Source: Bacillota bacterium (lineage in GTDB: Bacteria > Bacillota > Sulfobacillia > JAJZYS01 > JAJYTV01). From it: a stretch of DNA of 8,031 nucleotides. The notes below the pieces were generated by a model that did no database searches, was not told the origin of the DNA, and saw only the letters and a list, made by a program, of their open reading frames with translations. Every line of letters starts with the position of its first letter. Positions within the stretch are counted from its first letter, which is position 1. Shown piece by piece: positions 6,808-8,031 of the stretch. The stretch lies in assembly GCA_021792885.1 (NCBI GenBank), contig JAJYTV010000071.1:1-8031 (forward strand). The letters are read 5' to 3'. The position numbers and the translations under genes were made by a program.

Positions 6808-7047
6808 TCAGACTCTCCCTTCGTCCACCAGTTCCTGCACCGAGATTCCGCCGAGCGTCTTGCCATGGCGAAAGTTCCTGATCGCTGCTATGACCGCACG
6901 CTTGTCTCGCGGCCTCGGCGCAGGGACAGGGCCAAGCACAGCTAGGGGTCGGCCGCGCTTGGTGATGACGATGCTCTCTCCGTTCGCCGCTCGCTCCAAG
7001 AGTTCACCCAAGCGATTCTTGGCTTCGAAGGCACCGATTGTGTCCAT
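6808..7047 (-). CDS. Phd/YefM-family antitoxin (partner of VapC)
   Basis: A 79-residue protein. The N-terminal part (MDTIGAFEAKNRLGELLERA ... ESIVITKRGRPLAVLGP) is the DNA-binding fold of Phd/YefM antitoxins: the EAKN-L-LL-RA helix, the G-E-IVIT strand and the KRGRPLAV turn. The C-terminal tail (about 50-79, IRNFRHGKTLGGISVQELVDEGRV) is the usual region that wraps and blocks VapC. ATG 7047 is preferred because AGGTGG (7056-7061) lies 8 nt upstream; a GTG at 7059 would add four residues and has no clear ribosome site. It should repress its own promoter with VapC as co-repressor, and repeated ATCTnGAT boxes lie just upstream. It is the first gene of the two-gene operon. Confidence 0.92.
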   Translation of the reverse strand: MDTIGAFEAKNRLGELLERAANGESIVITKRGRPLAVLGPVPAPRPRDKRAVIAAIRNFRHGKTLGGISVQELVDEGRV

Positions 7048-7060
7048 TTGTTCAGCCACC

Positions 7061-7113
7061 TATCCATCTAGATTACTATCTGGATGATAACGCGTGATAG
7101 GGACCATCCGCAA
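7061..7113 (-). promoter_or_regulatory. Probable promoter and autoregulatory operator of the toxin-antitoxin operon
   Basis: On the minus strand, TTGCGG (7113-7108) and TATCAT (7089-7084) are spaced by 18 bp and could be -35/-10 elements. Overlapping and following the -10 are direct repeats ATCTAGAT (7066-7073, itself palindromic) and ATCTGGAT (7078-7085), 12 bp apart start to start. An imperfect inverted pair, TATCCATC (7061-7068) and GATGATA (7083-7089), covers the same bases. Such repeats directly before an antitoxin ribosome site are the expected place for toxin-antitoxin complex binding. The promoter match is only moderate. Confidence 0.45.
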
Positions 7114-7349
7114 CCGCACCAATGTGTGCTACGACATGGAGACAAGAGACGCCAGCAGTACGGCCGGTCCAGTGCGTGCATGGGCTGGCCACGAATACCT
7201 GCATAATCATGGAGATACTAACCACATCCCGAAAATCAGGAGGTCAAACTGTGCTTGGTACACACGCTGATCTCTCCAACGAGGTGCAGCAGCGAAAGCC
7301 CGGAAACTCGCACTACATAGGGATTTACCAATAATAGGTGGTCGGCCCG
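7114..7349. other. AT-richer stretch between the toxin-antitoxin promoter and the distal repeat; possible 27-residue ORF at 7251-7334
   Basis: No recognisable gene. Composition drops: bases 7201-7260 are 26/60 G+C, against 39/60 for 4201-4260. A strong AGGAGGT (7239-7245) lies 6 nt before GTG 7251, which opens a 27-codon frame ending TAA 7332-7334 (starting VLGTHADLSNEVQQ). It could be a tiny peptide or the severed start of a gene whose remainder was lost at the element border. I do not recognise the peptide. Confidence 0.35.
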
Positions 7350-7430
7350 TGACTCTTAGTCAGCGGGTCGTAGGTTCGAGCCCTACCGCGCGCACCATGT
7401 CCTTTTGTAAAGCGGGTTTCCGGGCGCAGG
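7350..7430 (+). repeat. Distal copy of the 81-bp direct repeat, with tRNA-Lys 3' fragment (att-like)
   Basis: It matches 4852-4932 with one mismatch. Bases 7350-7397 are the 3' part of tRNA-Lys from the anticodon stem through CCA; the 5' half (acceptor 5' strand and D arm) is absent, so it cannot fold as a tRNA and is a fragment. The G at 7359 makes the 13-bp start a perfect TGAC-tctta-GTCA inverted repeat. The bases upstream (7338-7349) do not match the tRNA. It most likely marks the far end of an element integrated in tRNA-Lys. Confidence 0.9.
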
Positions 7431-7460
7431 TCTCCCAGATGGTGGAGCCTGCGCCCCCGC
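7422..7460 (+). terminator. Duplicated, probably weakened terminator hairpin
   Basis: GGGCGCAGG (7422-7430) pairs perfectly with CCTGCGCCC (7448-7456). CTCC (7432-7435) with GGAG (7444-7447) extends the stem inward past a single bulge, leaving an 8-nt loop. It corresponds to the tRNA operon terminator but with a different loop and extra C residues, and is followed by GGTTTGC rather than a T run. It may be the original chromosomal terminator, decayed after being cut off from the tRNA operon. Confidence 0.6.
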
Positions 7461-7548
7461 GGTTTGCTGCAAAAACACGCCGTATATTGATTCTTTATTA
7501 GTGTCGGGCGTTATCACCGCATTACGTACGCGGGATGTGTCTCGAACG

Positions 7549-8031
7549 TCATCGGTTGCCGTCGCCGGGTTCTGCCCGACCACGGGATTCGGTCCATCGA
7601 CCCCAAAACGTCGCTGCCACCAGGATCCCACCACCTGCCCACTCCCGGAGTGGGAGTGTCTCGCCACCGAGACCCACCGCAGTCAGCGCGGCCCACAGCG
7701 GCTCGGTGCCGAGGAGCAGGGCCACCCGAGACGGCGACGTCCGGCGGATAGCCACGAGTTGTACATAGAATGCTACGAAGGTGCTTAGCACCGCGAGATA
7801 GGCAACTAGCGACCCGATGACCCAAGGATTCGCTGCTCTAAGAACATGGCTTCCGCTCAAAGACCAGAATGATGCCCCACCGGTCAATACGGCAACGACG
7901 GAGAGTTGAACTGCTGTCAAGGCGGTTGAGTCCCACTGTTGGCCGTCTGTCAGACGGTGACTGACGGTTACTTGCACGGCCCGCAGGAGAGCTGCCAACA
8001 CCACCAGCGCGTTTCCTGCGGACAAGGTAGT
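7549..8031 (-). CDS. EamA/DMT-family transporter, C-terminal half (5' end outside window)
   Basis: The frame is open to the right edge and 161 residues are visible; its first in-window TTG (8025) is internal, not a start. The visible part matches the second EamA repeat of drug/metabolite transporter superfamily exporters. It opens with a segment of the type seen at the start of this repeat (NALVVLAALLRAVQVTVSHRL), then further membrane helices (around AVQLSVVAVLTGGASFW, NPWVIGSLVAYLAVLSTFVAF), the characteristic RTSPSRVALLLGTEPLWAAL and a last helix GGGILVAATFWG. It acts in the cytoplasmic membrane, probably exporting a small metabolite or amino acid; the substrate is unknown. It ends 119 bp from the distal repeat and probably belongs to the chromosome beyond the element. 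Confidence 0.88.
   Translation of the reverse strand, partial: TTLSAGNALVVLAALLRAVQVTVSHRLTDGQQWDSTALTAVQLSVVAVLTGGASFWSLSGSHVLRAANPWVIGSLVAYLAVLSTFVAFYVQLVAIRRTSPSRVALLLGTEPLWAALTAVGLGGETLPLREWAGGGILVAATFWGRWTESRGRAEPGDGNR

Noticed and set aside
7501..7788. Plus-strand open frame of 95 codons
   Set aside because: It is antisense to the EamA transporter frame, which shows clear membrane helices and family motifs.

Overview
The window is GC-rich bacterial DNA. Strong Shine-Dalgarno sites, frequent GTG starts, a stem-loop/U-tract terminator and tRNA-fMet/tRNA-Met genes close to those of Bacillus suggest a high-GC Bacillota, perhaps related to Alicyclobacillus. This placement is an inference from style and remembered family sequences, not a search.

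Left part (1-4588), ordinary chromosomal genes: the 3' end of a c-di-GMP phosphodiesterase with a C-terminal zinc-sensor-like CZB domain; a CPBP-family membrane protease (minus); a nitrilase-superfamily C-N hydrolase (plus); an ADP-ribosylglycohydrolase (minus); a small unknown protein; and a nucleoside hydrolase (plus). The two convergent pairs overlap by exactly 4 bp at their stop codons. Three of these enzymes cleave bonds in amides, ADP-ribose conjugates or nucleosides, which hints at nucleotide or NAD-related salvage or repair. No pathway is proven.

Middle (4602-4966): a compact tRNA operon with a near-consensus promoter, tRNA-fMet(CAT), tRNA-Met(CAT), tRNA-Lys(CTT) and a rho-independent terminator.

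Right part (4967-7430): an accessory segment bounded by the intact tRNA-Lys and by an 81-bp direct repeat of its 3' half plus 33 bp of downstream sequence (one mismatch), lying 2498 bp away. This looks like the attL/attR pair of an element integrated into tRNA-Lys. Inside are a two-domain GNAT acetyltransferase of actinobacterial appearance and a VapC toxin/Phd-type antitoxin operon. No integrase is visible, so it may be a stripped remnant held by the toxin-antitoxin pair. Beyond the distal repeat lies the C-terminal half of an EamA (DMT) transporter on the minus strand, running off the right edge.
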